A model generated the notes under the pieces. The model saw only the letters and a list, made by a program, of their open reading frames with translations, did not search any database and was not told where the DNA came from. The position numbers were made by a program, and so were the translations under genes. DNA of 64,000 nt from CAVVAY01 sp963746465 (lineage in GTDB: Bacteria > Actinomycetota > Actinomycetes > JACCUZ01), in the NCBI GenBank assembly GCA_963746465.1, contig CAVVAY010000007.1, forward strand, positions 756,490 to 820,489, read 5' to 3'. Shown here piece by piece: positions 8,531 through 16,046 of the stretch. Positions within the stretch are counted from its first letter, which is position 1. Each line of letters begins with the position of its first letter.

Positions 8531-8587
8531 ATGAGCACCCGACGGGACCGCGCCGCGCGCTCGCGGTCCTGGAGGGACTGCGCATGA
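8531..8587 (+). CDS. Arg-rich 18-residue upstream ORF coupled to ispE
   Basis: The ORF encodes MSTRRDRAARSRSWRDCA, with seven Arg in 18 residues. Its ATG is placed as a leaderless start after TAGGGT, and its TGA overlaps the ispE ATG (ATGA). A GGAGG for ispE lies inside the mini-ORF at 8571-8575. This arrangement would let translation of the leader peptide gate ispE translation. It has not been recognised as any known leader peptide, and the many consecutive Arg codons (CGA, CGG, CGC, AGG) could make the coupling sensitive to arginyl-tRNA. The function is inferred only from layout. Confidence 0.4.
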   Translation: MSTRRDRAARSRSWRDCA

Positions 8588-9498
8588 CGGCGGTGGCCGT
8601 CCGGGCCCCGGCAAAGATCAACCTCGGGCTCTCGGTCGGCGGCCCGCGGCGCGACGGCTTCCACGACGTCGCTACCGCGTACCACGCGATCTCGCTGTAC
8701 GACGAGCTGGTCGCAGCGGCGGCGGACGACCTGTCGGTCAGCGTCACGACTGCCGACGGCGTCCCGCTCGACGACGTCCCGCAGGACCGCAGCAACCTAG
8801 CGGTGGCGGCGGCGCTGGCCCTCGCCGAGTACGCCGGCGTGCAGCCGCTGGTCCGGCTGCACGTGACGAAGCGCATCCCGGTCGCGGGTGGGATGGCCGG
8901 TGGCAGCGCCGACGCCGCCGGTGCCCTCGTCGCCTGCGACGGGCTCTGGCAGACCGGGCTATCCCGGTCGGCGATGCTGGAGATCGCGGCGGGCCTGGGC
9001 AGCGACGTGCCGTTCTCGCTGGTGGGCGGGACCGCGCTGGGCACCGGCCGGGGCGAGGTCCTGACACCGGTGCTCGCTCGTGGCCGCTTCGAGTGGGTGG
9101 TGGCGATTGCCGAGGACGGCCTCTCGACGCCTGAGGTCTACGCCGAGTGCGACCGGCTGCGCGGCGACCAGGTGCTGGCCGAGCCGCGGGTGCCGGACAC
9201 CCTCATGGCGGCCCTGCGCTCGGGTGACGCCACCGCGCTCGGTGCTGCGCTGCACAACGACCTGCAGGAGGCTGCCTGCTCCCTGCGCCCCGCGCTGCGG
9301 CAGACCCTGCAGACCGGGGAGGCAGCCGGTGCCCTGGGCGGCATGGTGTCCGGCAGCGGGCCCAGCGTGGTCTTCCTCGCCCGCAGCCCGGAGCACGCCC
9401 TCGACATCGCGGTGGCGCTCAGCGCGACCGGCACCTGCCGCTCGGTACGCCGGGCGCACGGCCCGGTCGGCGGAGTGCGCGCGGTCGGCGAGGCCTGA
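8584..9498 (+). CDS. ispE: 4-diphosphocytidyl-2-C-methyl-D-erythritol kinase
   Basis: A 304-residue GHMP kinase of the MEP isoprenoid pathway. It phosphorylates CDP-methylerythritol at the 2-position in the cytosol. Seen: APAKINLGLSVGG (substrate Lys), PVAGGMAGGSADAAGALVA (phosphate loop, residues ~99-117), AAGLGSDVPFSLVGGTALG (catalytic Asp) and GGMVSGSGPSVVFLA (motif 3). The length is normal. GGAGG at 8571 gives 8 nt spacing to the ATG. It follows rsmA as in most actinobacteria and is immediately followed by the ABC-F gene with no gap. Confidence 0.96.
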   Translation: MTAVAVRAPAKINLGLSVGGPRRDGFHDVATAYHAISLYDELVAAAADDLSVSVTTADGVPLDDVPQDRSNLAVAAALALAEYAGVQPLVRLHVTKRIPVAGGMAGGSADAAGALVACDGLWQTGLSRSAMLEIAAGLGSDVPFSLVGGTALGTGRGEVLTPVLARGRFEWVVAIAEDGLSTPEVYAECDRLRGDQVLAEPRVPDTLMAALRSGDATALGAALHNDLQEAACSLRPALRQTLQTGEAAGALGGMVSGSGPSVVFLARSPEHALDIAVALSATGTCRSVRRAHGPVGGVRAVGEA

Positions 9499-11286
9499 GT
9501 GGCGCGCAACCTCGTGAACCTCGAGGGCGTGGGCAAGGCGTACGGCACCCGCGTCCTGCTGGACGACGTCTCGCTCGGGGTCGGCGAGGGCGACCGCACC
9601 GGTGTCGTCGGTCGCAACGGCGACGGCAAGTCGACGCTGCTCCGGCTGCTCACCCGGCGCGAGCCGCCGGACACCGGCCGGGTCACCCACGCCGGCGGCC
9701 TGCGCGTGGCCCAGGTGGGCCAGCGCGACGGGCTGGACCCGTCAGCCACGGTGCGGTCGCTGGTGGTCGGCGACGGGCCGGCGCACGAGTGGGCCTCGGA
9801 CCCGCGGGCGCGCGACGTGCTCGCCGGGCTGTTCGGTGACCGCGCGGACCTCGACTCGATGCTCGACCGGGTGGTCGGCCCGCTGTCCGGGGGCGAACGG
9901 CGCCGGGTGGCGCTGGCCCAGGCGCTGGTCGGCGAGCACGACCTGCTGGTCCTGGACGAGCCCACCAACCACCTCGACGTCGAGGGCATCGACTGGCTGG
10001 CTCGGCACCTGGTCGCCCGGCGTGAGGCGCTGGTCGTCGTCACTCACGACCGGTGGTTCCTCGACGAGGTGTGCGAGCGCACCTGGGAGGTGCAGGGCGG
10101 CGCGGTGCACGCTTACGACGGCGGCTACTCGGCGTACGTGCTCGCGCGGGCCGAACGCGACCGGATGCAGGCCGCGACGGATGCCCGGCGGGCCAACCTG
10201 GTGCGCAAGGAGCTGGCCTGGCTGCGCCGCGGGCCGCCGGCGCGCACCTCGAAGCCGCAGTTCCGCATCGAGGCCGCGAACGCACTGATCGCTGAGGAGC
10301 CGCCGCCGCGGGACGGCGTGGAGCTGGTGCGCTTCGCCAGCGCGCGGCTAGGCCGCACCGTCTACGACGTGCTCGACGCCACGGTCGAGGTCGGCGGCCG
10401 CGTGCTGCTCGACCACCTGACCTGGCTGGTCGGGCCGGGCGACCGGATCGGCATCGCGGGCGTCAACGGGTCGGGCAAGACCTCGCTGCTCCGGCTGCTG
10501 GTCGGCGAGCTCGCGCCGACTGCCGGCCGGGTCGTCCGCGGGGTCACCGTGCGGATCGCCTATCTCTCGCAGGACGTCACCGAGCTGGACCCGGCGCTGC
10601 GGGTGCTGGAGGCGGTCGAGGCGGTGCGCCGTGAGGTCGACCTCGGCAAGGGCCGGTCGATCACGGCGACCCAGATGTGCGAGCGGTTCGGCTTTGTCGG
10701 GAACGCGCAGTGGACGCCGGTCGGCGAGCTTTCCGGTGGCGAGCGGCGCAGGCTGCAGCTGTTGCGGTTGCTGATGGACGAGCCGAACGTCCTGCTGCTC
10801 GACGAGCCGACGAACGACCTCGACATCGACACGCTGACCGCGCTGGAGGACCTGCTCGACAGCTGGGCCGGCACGCTGCTGGTCGTCTCGCACGACCGCT
10901 ACTTCCTGGAACGGGTCTGCGACACGACCGTGGCGATGCTGGGCGACGGCGGCCTGCGCGACCTGCCGGGCGGGGTCGACGAGTACCTCGCCCTGCGCCG
11001 TGCGGCCGCCGCCGGACCGGTCGCGGTCGCCCCGACCGGCGGGCCGGCTGCACCAGGTGTGAGTGACGCGGCGGCGGTCCGGGCGGCGCGCAAGGAGCTG
11101 GCCCGTCTCGAGCGGCAGCTGGACAAGCTGAGGGACCGGGAGGCGCGGCTGCACGACGAGATGGCGGCCGCGGCGTCGGACCACCAGCGGGTGCTCGAGC
11201 TGGACGCCGGCCTGCGCGTGCTGCACGAGGAGCGCGAGCTGCTCGAGCACCGGTGGCTCGAGCTGGCGGAGACGGCCGAGGCGTGA
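9499..11286 (+). CDS. ABC-F family ATPase (Etta/Uup-like)
   Basis: A 595-residue soluble protein with two ABC ATPase domains and no membrane segments. Domain 1 has Walker A GVVGRNGDGKST (~34), signature LSGGERRRVALAQAL and Walker B LLVLDEPTNHLD. Domain 2 has GIAGVNGSGKTS (~320), LSGGERRRLQLLRLL and NVLLLDEPTNDLD. A linker rich in basic residues lies between, and a charged coiled-coil occupies the last ~75 residues, as in Uup. ABC-F proteins act on the ribosome to relieve stalling or protect against drugs. Nothing here shows antibiotic specificity. GTG at 9499 abuts the ispE TGA, so it is the last gene of the rpfB-rsmA-ispE run. Confidence 0.92.
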   Translation: MARNLVNLEGVGKAYGTRVLLDDVSLGVGEGDRTGVVGRNGDGKSTLLRLLTRREPPDTGRVTHAGGLRVAQVGQRDGLDPSATVRSLVVGDGPAHEWASDPRARDVLAGLFGDRADLDSMLDRVVGPLSGGERRRVALAQALVGEHDLLVLDEPTNHLDVEGIDWLARHLVARREALVVVTHDRWFLDEVCERTWEVQGGAVHAYDGGYSAYVLARAERDRMQAATDARRANLVRKELAWLRRGPPARTSKPQFRIEAANALIAEEPPPRDGVELVRFASARLGRTVYDVLDATVEVGGRVLLDHLTWLVGPGDRIGIAGVNGSGKTSLLRLLVGELAPTAGRVVRGVTVRIAYLSQDVTELDPALRVLEAVEAVRREVDLGKGRSITATQMCERFGFVGNAQWTPVGELSGGERRRLQLLRLLMDEPNVLLLDEPTNDLDIDTLTALEDLLDSWAGTLLVVSHDRYFLERVCDTTVAMLGDGGLRDLPGGVDEYLALRRAAAAGPVAVAPTGGPAAPGVSDAAAVRAARKELARLERQLDKLRDREARLHDEMAAAASDHQRVLELDAGLRVLHEERELLEHRWLELAETAEA

Positions 11287-11315
11287 TCAGCGGCGCGGCG
11301 TGACTTCCGGACGCG

Positions 11316-11321
11316 TACGCT
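11316..11321 (+). promoter_or_regulatory. Leaderless -10 box for ComB-like gene
   Basis: TACGCT is followed by 7 nt and the ATG at 11329; no ribosome-binding site is seen. Confidence 0.5.
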
Positions 11322-11328
11322 CCGCCGC

Positions 11329-12021
11329 ATGCCGGTCGCGCTCGAGTGGGGACCTGTCGGCGCTCGCACGCTCGCCGAGAGCAGTGACGTCGTGGTCGTC
11401 GTCGACGTGCTGTCCTTCTCCACGTCGCTGACGGTGGCGCTCGAGAGGGGCGCGAAGGTCTGGCCGCACACCGGCGGCGAGTCGGCCCGCCAGCTCGCGC
11501 GGGACATCGGCGCGGTGCTGGCCGGGAACCGCTCGTCGCACGAGGGGCTGACTCTCTCGCCGGCCAGCCTGCTCGAGGTCGACGAGGACACCCGGGTGGT
11601 GCTGCCGTCGCCGAACGGCTCGTCGATCGCGTTCGCCGCGGTCAACAGCGGGGTGCACGTCGTTGCTGCCTGCCTGCGCAACGCCGCCGCGGTCAGCCGC
11701 TACCTCGACGACCACGACCGGATTGCTCTCGTGCCGGCCGGCGAGCAGTGGGGGGACGGGTCGCTGCGCCCGGCGTACGAGGACCTGGTCGGGGCCGGCG
11801 CCGTTGTCGACCGGCTCTCCGGTCGCGACCCGGGGGTCCGGCTCACCCCCGAGGCGGAGGCGGCCGCGCTGGCGTTCCGCGCACTGCGGCCGCTGGAGCA
11901 CTGCCCGTCCGGCGCCGAGCTGGTGGAGCGTGGCTACGCCGAGGACGTCCGGATCGCCAGCGAGGTCGACGTCAGCACCGTGGTCCCGGTGCTGGTCGAG
12001 GGCCGTTTCGTGGCCGCCTGA
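11329..12021 (+). CDS. 2-phosphosulfolactate phosphatase family (ComB-like) protein
   Basis: A 230-residue member of the ComB family, named for the Mg-dependent phosphatase of archaeal coenzyme M synthesis. Many bacterial members have no known substrate. Family marks visible are VVVDVLSFSTSLTVAL near residue 25, a VVLPSPNGSSIAF segment near residue 86, and AGEQWGDGSLRPAYEDLVGAG, which carries acidic metal-site residues. No other sulfolactate or coenzyme M genes are nearby, so the true substrate is open. It has its own leaderless promoter and ends 5 nt before the convergent MarR gene. Confidence 0.72.
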   Translation: MPVALEWGPVGARTLAESSDVVVVVDVLSFSTSLTVALERGAKVWPHTGGESARQLARDIGAVLAGNRSSHEGLTLSPASLLEVDEDTRVVLPSPNGSSIAFAAVNSGVHVVAACLRNAAAVSRYLDDHDRIALVPAGEQWGDGSLRPAYEDLVGAGAVVDRLSGRDPGVRLTPEAEAAALAFRALRPLEHCPSGAELVERGYAEDVRIASEVDVSTVVPVLVEGRFVAA

Positions 12022-12026
12022 CCGGC

Positions 12027-12521
12027 TCAGTCGTCGATCTCGAACGGGGCCACCAGCTGACGGAGCAGCCCGGACAAGGTCTCCTGCTGCCGGGCCGGCA
12101 GCGCCGAGAGCAGGTCGCGCTCGCGAGCCAGCAGGTCGGCCAGCGCGGCGTCGACCCGTTCCTTGCCCCGAGGCGTCAGGCGGACGTGGACACCGCGGCG
12201 GTCGGCCGGGTCGGGCATCCTCTGCACCAGGCCCTGGGTCTCGAGCCGGTCGACCCGGTTGGTCATCGTGCCCGAGGTCACCATCGTCTGGGCGAGCAGC
12301 TGTCCGGGGGAGAGCACGTACGGGCGACCGGCCCGGCGCAGTGCGGAGAGCACGTCGAACTCCCACACCTCGAGGTCGTGCGCGGCGAAGGCCGTCCGCC
12401 GGGCCCGGTCCAGGTGTCGCGCGAGCCGGGTGAGCCGGCTCAGGACCTCGAGGGGGCGGACGTCCAGGTCCGGCCGCTCGCGGGCCCAGGCCGCGACGAG
12501 GCGGTCCACCTCGTCCTGCAC
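12027..12521 (-). CDS. MarR family transcriptional regulator
   Basis: A 164-residue winged-helix dimeric regulator. The DNA-binding region is GQLLAQTMVTSGTMTNRVDRLETQGLV (given here as family pattern around residues 70-98), followed by the wing motif DPADRRGVHVRLTPRG. The start is GTG at 12521, with GAGGAGG upstream. It is divergent from the methyltransferase gene, and the 110-bp gap contains two identical palindromes (see operator entry), so it most likely represses itself and the methyltransferase-VOC pair. The ligand is unknown. It is acidic at the C-terminus, as usual. Confidence 0.92.
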   Translation of the reverse strand: MQDEVDRLVAAWARERPDLDVRPLEVLSRLTRLARHLDRARRTAFAAHDLEVWEFDVLSALRRAGRPYVLSPGQLLAQTMVTSGTMTNRVDRLETQGLVQRMPDPADRRGVHVRLTPRGKERVDAALADLLARERDLLSALPARQQETLSGLLRQLVAPFEIDD

Positions 12522-12571
12522 GGCTGCCTCCTCCTCGACCGAACCTCCGCAGGATTATCGACCTCAACTGT

Positions 12572-12615
12572 CTTGACATCAAGAAACTGGTCAGTCAATG
12601 TATCTTGACATCAAG
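12572..12615. promoter_or_regulatory. Double MarR-type operator
   Basis: Two perfect copies of CTTGACATCAAG lie at 12572-12583 and 12604-12615, centre to centre 32 bp (three helical turns). Each is an inverted repeat CTTGA-NN-TCAAG, the shape typical of MarR sites. Flanks extend the symmetry: CTCAACTG before copy 1 is mirrored by CAGTTGGAG after copy 2. Copy 2 ends 16 bp before the methyltransferase ATG, and copy 1 lies in the MarR leader. Confidence 0.75.
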
Positions 12616-12631
12616 ACAGTTGGAGGTCGAG

Positions 12632-13417
12632 ATGCGCTGGGACCCGGTGCGCTACCTGGAGTTTGCGGCCGAGCGCGGCCGGCCGTTCGAGGACCTGCTG
12701 GGTCGCCTTCCGGCAGACGACCCCGCGGTCGTCGTCGACCTCGGCTGCGGCCCCGGCAACCTGACCCGGACATTGGCCCAGCGGTGGCCGGGAGCCCGGG
12801 TCGAAGGCGTCGACTCGTCGCCGGAGATGGTGGCGCGCGCGGTCGCGGACGACACCGACGACCGCGTGACGTTCACGGTCGGCGACGCCCGGCAGTGGCG
12901 ACCGGCCCAGCCGGTCGACGTCCTGGTCAGCAACGCCACCCTGCAGTGGGTGCCCGGCCACTTCGACCTGCTGCCGATGCTGGTCGAGGCAGTGCGGCCG
13001 GGCGGGTGGTTCGCCTTCCAGGTTCCGGGCAACTTCGGCGACCGCACGCACACCGCGATGGACGACGTCGCGAGCTCGCCGCGGTGGGCCGACAAGTTCG
13101 CCGGTCGCGCGCGTGCCCAGCCGGCCGTCGAGACGCCGGCCCGCTACCTCGAGCGGTTGGCCGGCCTGGGCTGCACGGTGGATGCCTGGGAGACGACGTA
13201 CCTGCACGTGCTCACCGGCCCGGACGCCGTCGTCCGCTGGGTCAGCGGAACCGGGCTGCGGCCCTACCTGCAGGTGCTCGACGACGACAGCGAGCGGCAG
13301 AAGTTCCTCGCCGACTACCGCGCCGCCGTGGCGGACACGTATCCCGAGCGGTCGTGGGGGACGGTGCTGCCGTTCCGGCGGATCTTCGTGGTCGCGCAGC
13401 GCGCGGCGGGGTCATGA
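12632..13417 (+). CDS. tam: Trans-aconitate 2-methyltransferase-like SAM methyltransferase
   Basis: A 261-residue class I SAM methyltransferase. Motif I is VVDLGCGPGNLTRTLAQRW (residues ~35-53), followed by GVDSSPEMV, the VSNATLQWVPGH segment and FQVPGNFGDRTH, which match Tam, the enzyme that methyl-esterifies trans-aconitate, an aconitase by-product inhibitor. ATG at 12632 has GGAGG 5 nt upstream; the in-frame ATG at 12605 would sit inside the operator and lacks a site. It overlaps the VOC gene by ATGA. Control by the divergent MarR protein is inferred from the paired palindromes. Confidence 0.82.
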   Translation: MRWDPVRYLEFAAERGRPFEDLLGRLPADDPAVVVDLGCGPGNLTRTLAQRWPGARVEGVDSSPEMVARAVADDTDDRVTFTVGDARQWRPAQPVDVLVSNATLQWVPGHFDLLPMLVEAVRPGGWFAFQVPGNFGDRTHTAMDDVASSPRWADKFAGRARAQPAVETPARYLERLAGLGCTVDAWETTYLHVLTGPDAVVRWVSGTGLRPYLQVLDDDSERQKFLADYRAAVADTYPERSWGTVLPFRRIFVVAQRAAGS

Positions 13418-13785
13418 GCGGACTGGTCGGGGTGCACCACGTCCAGCTGGCGGCACCCGCCGGATCGGAGCCGGCGCTGCGCAGGTTCTACGGCGAGTTG
13501 CTCGGCATGACCGAGGTGCCCAAGCCTCCCGCGCTCGCCGCCCGCGGGGGAGCGTGGTTCCGGTCCGGCACCCTCGAGCTGCACCTCGGCGTCGAGCAGG
13601 ACTTCCGGCCGGCCCGCAAGGCGCACCCGGGGGTGCTGGTCGACGACCTGGTCTCGTTCGCCGCGACACTCGAACGGCACGGCGTCGAGGTCGAGTGGGA
13701 CGACCGGTTCCCGGGGTTCCTACGGTGCTACGTCGCGGACCCGCACGGCAACCGGATCGAGCTGCTGGAACCGCTCGACATGTGA
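13414..13785 (+). CDS. VOC (glyoxalase/bleomycin-resistance fold) family protein
   Basis: A 123-residue single-domain vicinal-oxygen-chelate protein. HHVQLA near the N-terminus, RRFYGELLGMTEV, LELHLGVE and the C-terminal DPHGNRIELLEPL give the metal-ligand pattern (His, then a Glu near the end). It could be a glyoxalase-like lyase or a small-molecule binding protein; the substrate is unknown. It is translationally coupled to the methyltransferase and so is under the same MarR control. It ends 1 nt before the convergent TetR gene. Confidence 0.85.
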   Translation: MSGLVGVHHVQLAAPAGSEPALRRFYGELLGMTEVPKPPALAARGGAWFRSGTLELHLGVEQDFRPARKAHPGVLVDDLVSFAATLERHGVEVEWDDRFPGFLRCYVADPHGNRIELLEPLDM

Positions 13786-13786
13786 C

Positions 13787-14458
13787 TCAGGCCCCGAGGG
13801 GGTGCACCCCGCTCATGCCCGGCTTGGCCTCCAGGCCGGACAGGCCGTTCCACGCCAGGTTGACCAGGTGTGCGGCAACCACCGACTTCGCCGGCCGGCG
13901 GGCGTCCAGCCACCACTGACCGGTCAGCGCGACCATTCCGACCAGCATCTGCGCGTACATCGGCGCCAGTTTCGGGTCGAAGCCGCGCGACTTCAGCTGG
14001 TTGCCCATGATGTGCTCGACCTGACTCGCGGCGTCGCTGAGGAGAGACGCGAAGCTGCCGGTCGACGTCGCCACCGGTGAGTCGCGCACCAGGATGCGGA
14101 AGCCGTCGGTGGAGGAGTCGATGTAGTCGAGCAGCGCGAACGCTGCCCGCTCGAGCAGCTCACGAGGGCGGCCGCTGCTGGTGAGGGCACCGGTGATGGC
14201 GTCGAGAAGTGCGCCCATCTCGCGGTCGACGACGACGGCGTACAGACCCTCCTTGCCGCCGAAGTGCTCGTAGACGACCGGCTTGGAGACGCCGGCCTTC
14301 GCGGCGATCTCCTCGACCGACGTCGCGTCGAAGCCCTTCTGCGCGAACAGTGACCGACCGACGTCGAGCAGCTGCTCGCGGCGCTCCTTGCCGGTCATCC
14401 GGGCGGCCCGGCCGTCGCGTCTGGCCTTGCCCGCCGCTGGTGTCGCTCCGGTCGCCAT
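13787..14458 (-). CDS. TetR family regulator, operonic with acyl desaturase
   Basis: A 223-residue TetR-type repressor. The helix-turn-helix is at about residues 25-70: RREQLLDVGRSLFAQKGFD, TSVEEIAAKAGVSKPVVYEH and FGGKEGLYAVVV. The C-terminal half is the variable ligand-binding domain. Its ATG overlaps the TGA of the desaturase gene (TGATG), so both are one transcript driven from upstream of the desaturase. The layout suggests a lipid-responsive regulator of membrane fluidity, with acyl-CoA a likely ligand type by analogy. It is convergent with the VOC gene. Confidence 0.9.
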   Translation of the reverse strand: MATGATPAAGKARRDGRAARMTGKERREQLLDVGRSLFAQKGFDATSVEEIAAKAGVSKPVVYEHFGGKEGLYAVVVDREMGALLDAITGALTSSGRPRELLERAAFALLDYIDSSTDGFRILVRDSPVATSTGSFASLLSDAASQVEHIMGNQLKSRGFDPKLAPMYAQMLVGMVALTGQWWLDARRPAKSVVAAHLVNLAWNGLSGLEAKPGMSGVHPLGA

Positions 14459-15399
14459 CAGGCCGCCCGGCGGGCGTCGAGGCGTTCCTGGCGCGGCCAG
14501 CGGACGTCGTAGGCCCAGCCGAAGGTCTCGAACAGCTGGATGACGCGCGCCCCGGAGTCGACCTGGCGCTTGAGCACACCGGTACGGGCGCAGGTGGGGT
14601 CGGCGTGGTGCAGGTTGTGCCAGGACTCACCCATCGACAGGACGGCGAGCCACCACACGTTGCCGGACCGGTCCCGGCTCTCGAACGGCCGCTCGCCCAT
14701 CGCGTGGCAGATCGAGTTGATGGACCACGTGACGTGGTGCAGCAGCCCGACGCGGACCAGGCTGGCCCAGAAGAACGCGGTCAGCGCCCCGTGCCAGGAC
14801 CAGGTCATCAGGCCGCCCAGGATCGGCGGCAGGGCGAGCGATGCCAGGGCGATCGGCACGAAGGCACGGCTGACCCGGACGATGTCGCGGTCGTTGAGCA
14901 GGTCGGGGGCGTACTGGCGCTGCGGTGTCTGCTCGACGTCGAACAGCCAGCCCATGTGCGCGTGCCAGAGGCCCTTCACCAGCGCCGGCACCGTCTCGCC
15001 GTACCGCCAGGGCGAGTGGGGGTCGCCCTCCTTGTCGGAGAACTTGTGGTGCTTGCGGTGGTCGGCCACCCACCGGACCGCTGGTCCCTCGATCGCCATG
15101 CTCCCCGCGACGGCCAGCCCGATGCGCAGGGGCCTCTTGGCCTTGAACGACCCGTGGGTCAGGTAGCGGTGGAAGCCGACCGTGATGCCGTGGCCGGACA
15201 CGGCGTAGAAGACGAACGACAGCAGCACGTCCGACCAGCCGAGCCAGCCGCCCCAGGCCACCGGGACCGCGGCGAGGATCGCGAGGAACGGTACGGCGAT
15301 GAAGGCGAGCAACGCCGCCTGCTCGACCCAGCCCTTGCGTTCGCCGCCCAGGGTGCCGCTCGGTGCCTGTGTCGGAGGGACTGTGGCTGTTGTGGTCAT
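14458..15399 (-). CDS. Acyl-CoA desaturase (delta-9, DesA3-like)
   Basis: A 313-residue integral membrane diiron desaturase that puts a cis double bond into stearoyl/palmitoyl-CoA. The three histidine boxes are present: GFHRYLTHGSF (~77), VADHRKHHKFSD (~112) and ESWHNLHHADP (~252). Four hydrophobic helices flank them in pairs. The start is ATG at 15399. The gene leads an operon with the tetR gene. No ferredoxin or reductase gene is adjacent, so electron supply must come from elsewhere. A palindrome sits in its promoter. Confidence 0.93.
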   Translation of the reverse strand: MTTTATVPPTQAPSGTLGGERKGWVEQAALLAFIAVPFLAILAAVPVAWGGWLGWSDVLLSFVFYAVSGHGITVGFHRYLTHGSFKAKRPLRIGLAVAGSMAIEGPAVRWVADHRKHHKFSDKEGDPHSPWRYGETVPALVKGLWHAHMGWLFDVEQTPQRQYAPDLLNDRDIVRVSRAFVPIALASLALPPILGGLMTWSWHGALTAFFWASLVRVGLLHHVTWSINSICHAMGERPFESRDRSGNVWWLAVLSMGESWHNLHHADPTCARTGVLKRQVDSGARVIQLFETFGWAYDVRWPRQERLDARRAA

Positions 15400-15907
15400 G
15401 TGGGACGCCTTCGTCGCTCGGTTCGTGCCGCCGGTTCCTACTGCACCGTAACCTACGCCCGCGTAGCCCAGGGGGCCGTTAGAAGTGGTCGACCAGGGCG
15501 AGGATCACGCAGCCGAGCCACATGGCCAGCTGCCAGTGCCACGCCACCGCCGGGGCCAGACGAAGCTCGGAAGGATGGTCCGACCGGGAACTCGTCGGCC
15601 TCGCTTCACCGCTGAGGCGGCTGGGCGGGTGTAGAAGTCCACATCGCCCCAGGGCACGAGTCGGCCCCGCTGGTGCGTGGGGTGGCTGGCGGCGCCTCGA
15701 GGGACCGGCCGCGTGACGTGCACGGAGAACTATTCGACCGGGCTTCGGCGCATCTTGAGCGTCACGAGGCTCCAGTCGGAGGCGTCCGGCGACCGCCGGG
15801 CCAGATCACCGGCCGCAGCGACGGCTCATGACATGTGGCCGGAGACCGTAGCACCACATCGTTAGAGTCTGGTCGTCAGCCGGCCGTCGCTAGCTCGCTG
15901 CGAGCAG
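15400..15907. other. Intergenic region between desaturase and tRNA-Gln
   Basis: About 500 bases without a convincing protein gene. It holds the desaturase promoter/palindrome at the left and, at the right, a TAGAGT box (15863-15868) that could drive the tRNA, followed by the perfect inverted repeat GCTCGC-T-GCGAGC (15893-15905) just before the tRNA. A minus-strand reading frame ending at 15479 encodes a short hydrophobic stretch (WHWQLAMWLGCVILALVDHF) but has no convincing start. Confidence 0.6.
15445..15466 (-). promoter_or_regulatory. Promoter and 14-bp palindrome upstream of desaturase-tetR
   Basis: CTACGC-CC-GCGTAG (15453-15466) is a perfect inverted repeat. On the minus strand it runs into TAGGTT and then TACGGT, either of which could be the -10 box of the desaturase operon. 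The overlap with the promoter makes it a good candidate for the TetR protein's own operator. Confidence 0.5.
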
Positions 15908-15977
15908 TCCCGGGTCGTCCAACGGCAAGACGGCGGTTTTTGGGTCGGTCATCGAGGTTCGAGTCCTCGCCCGGGAG
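15908..15977 (+). tRNA. tRNA-Gln (UUG), with abnormal anticodon arm
   Basis: Acceptor arms TCCCGGG/CCCGGGA pair 7 of 7, the D stem is GTC/GAC with a CAACGGCAA loop, and the T arm is CGAGG-TTCGAGT-CCTCG. The anticodon region reads GGCGGTTTTTGGGTCGGTC, giving U33-UUG for Gln, but its stem does not pair properly and the segment between D and T arms is 21 nt, shorter than normal. Total length is 70 nt rather than about 72. Position just upstream of glmU matches the usual actinobacterial tRNA-Gln-glmU order, which supports the Gln identity. It is either a sequence error or a degraded tRNA. Confidence 0.6.
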
Positions 15978-16046
15978 CTGGCCGACCGTCGCCGCAGACC
16001 TGGCGTCCGGGCGGTGAACGCAGGTATCCTTCGACTGCACGACGTC

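Noticed and set aside
9595..9640. Asp in the first Walker A of the ABC-F protein as a broken ATP site
   Set aside because: GRNGDGKS still fits GxxGxGK[S/T]; the Asp is at a free position, and signature and Walker B are intact.
15479..15545. Short minus-strand frame encoding WHWQLAMWLGCVILALVDHF
   Set aside because: It looks like one membrane helix, but no start codon with a ribosome site or promoter is in place and upstream codons are open without meaning. It may be a gene remnant, but support is too thin.
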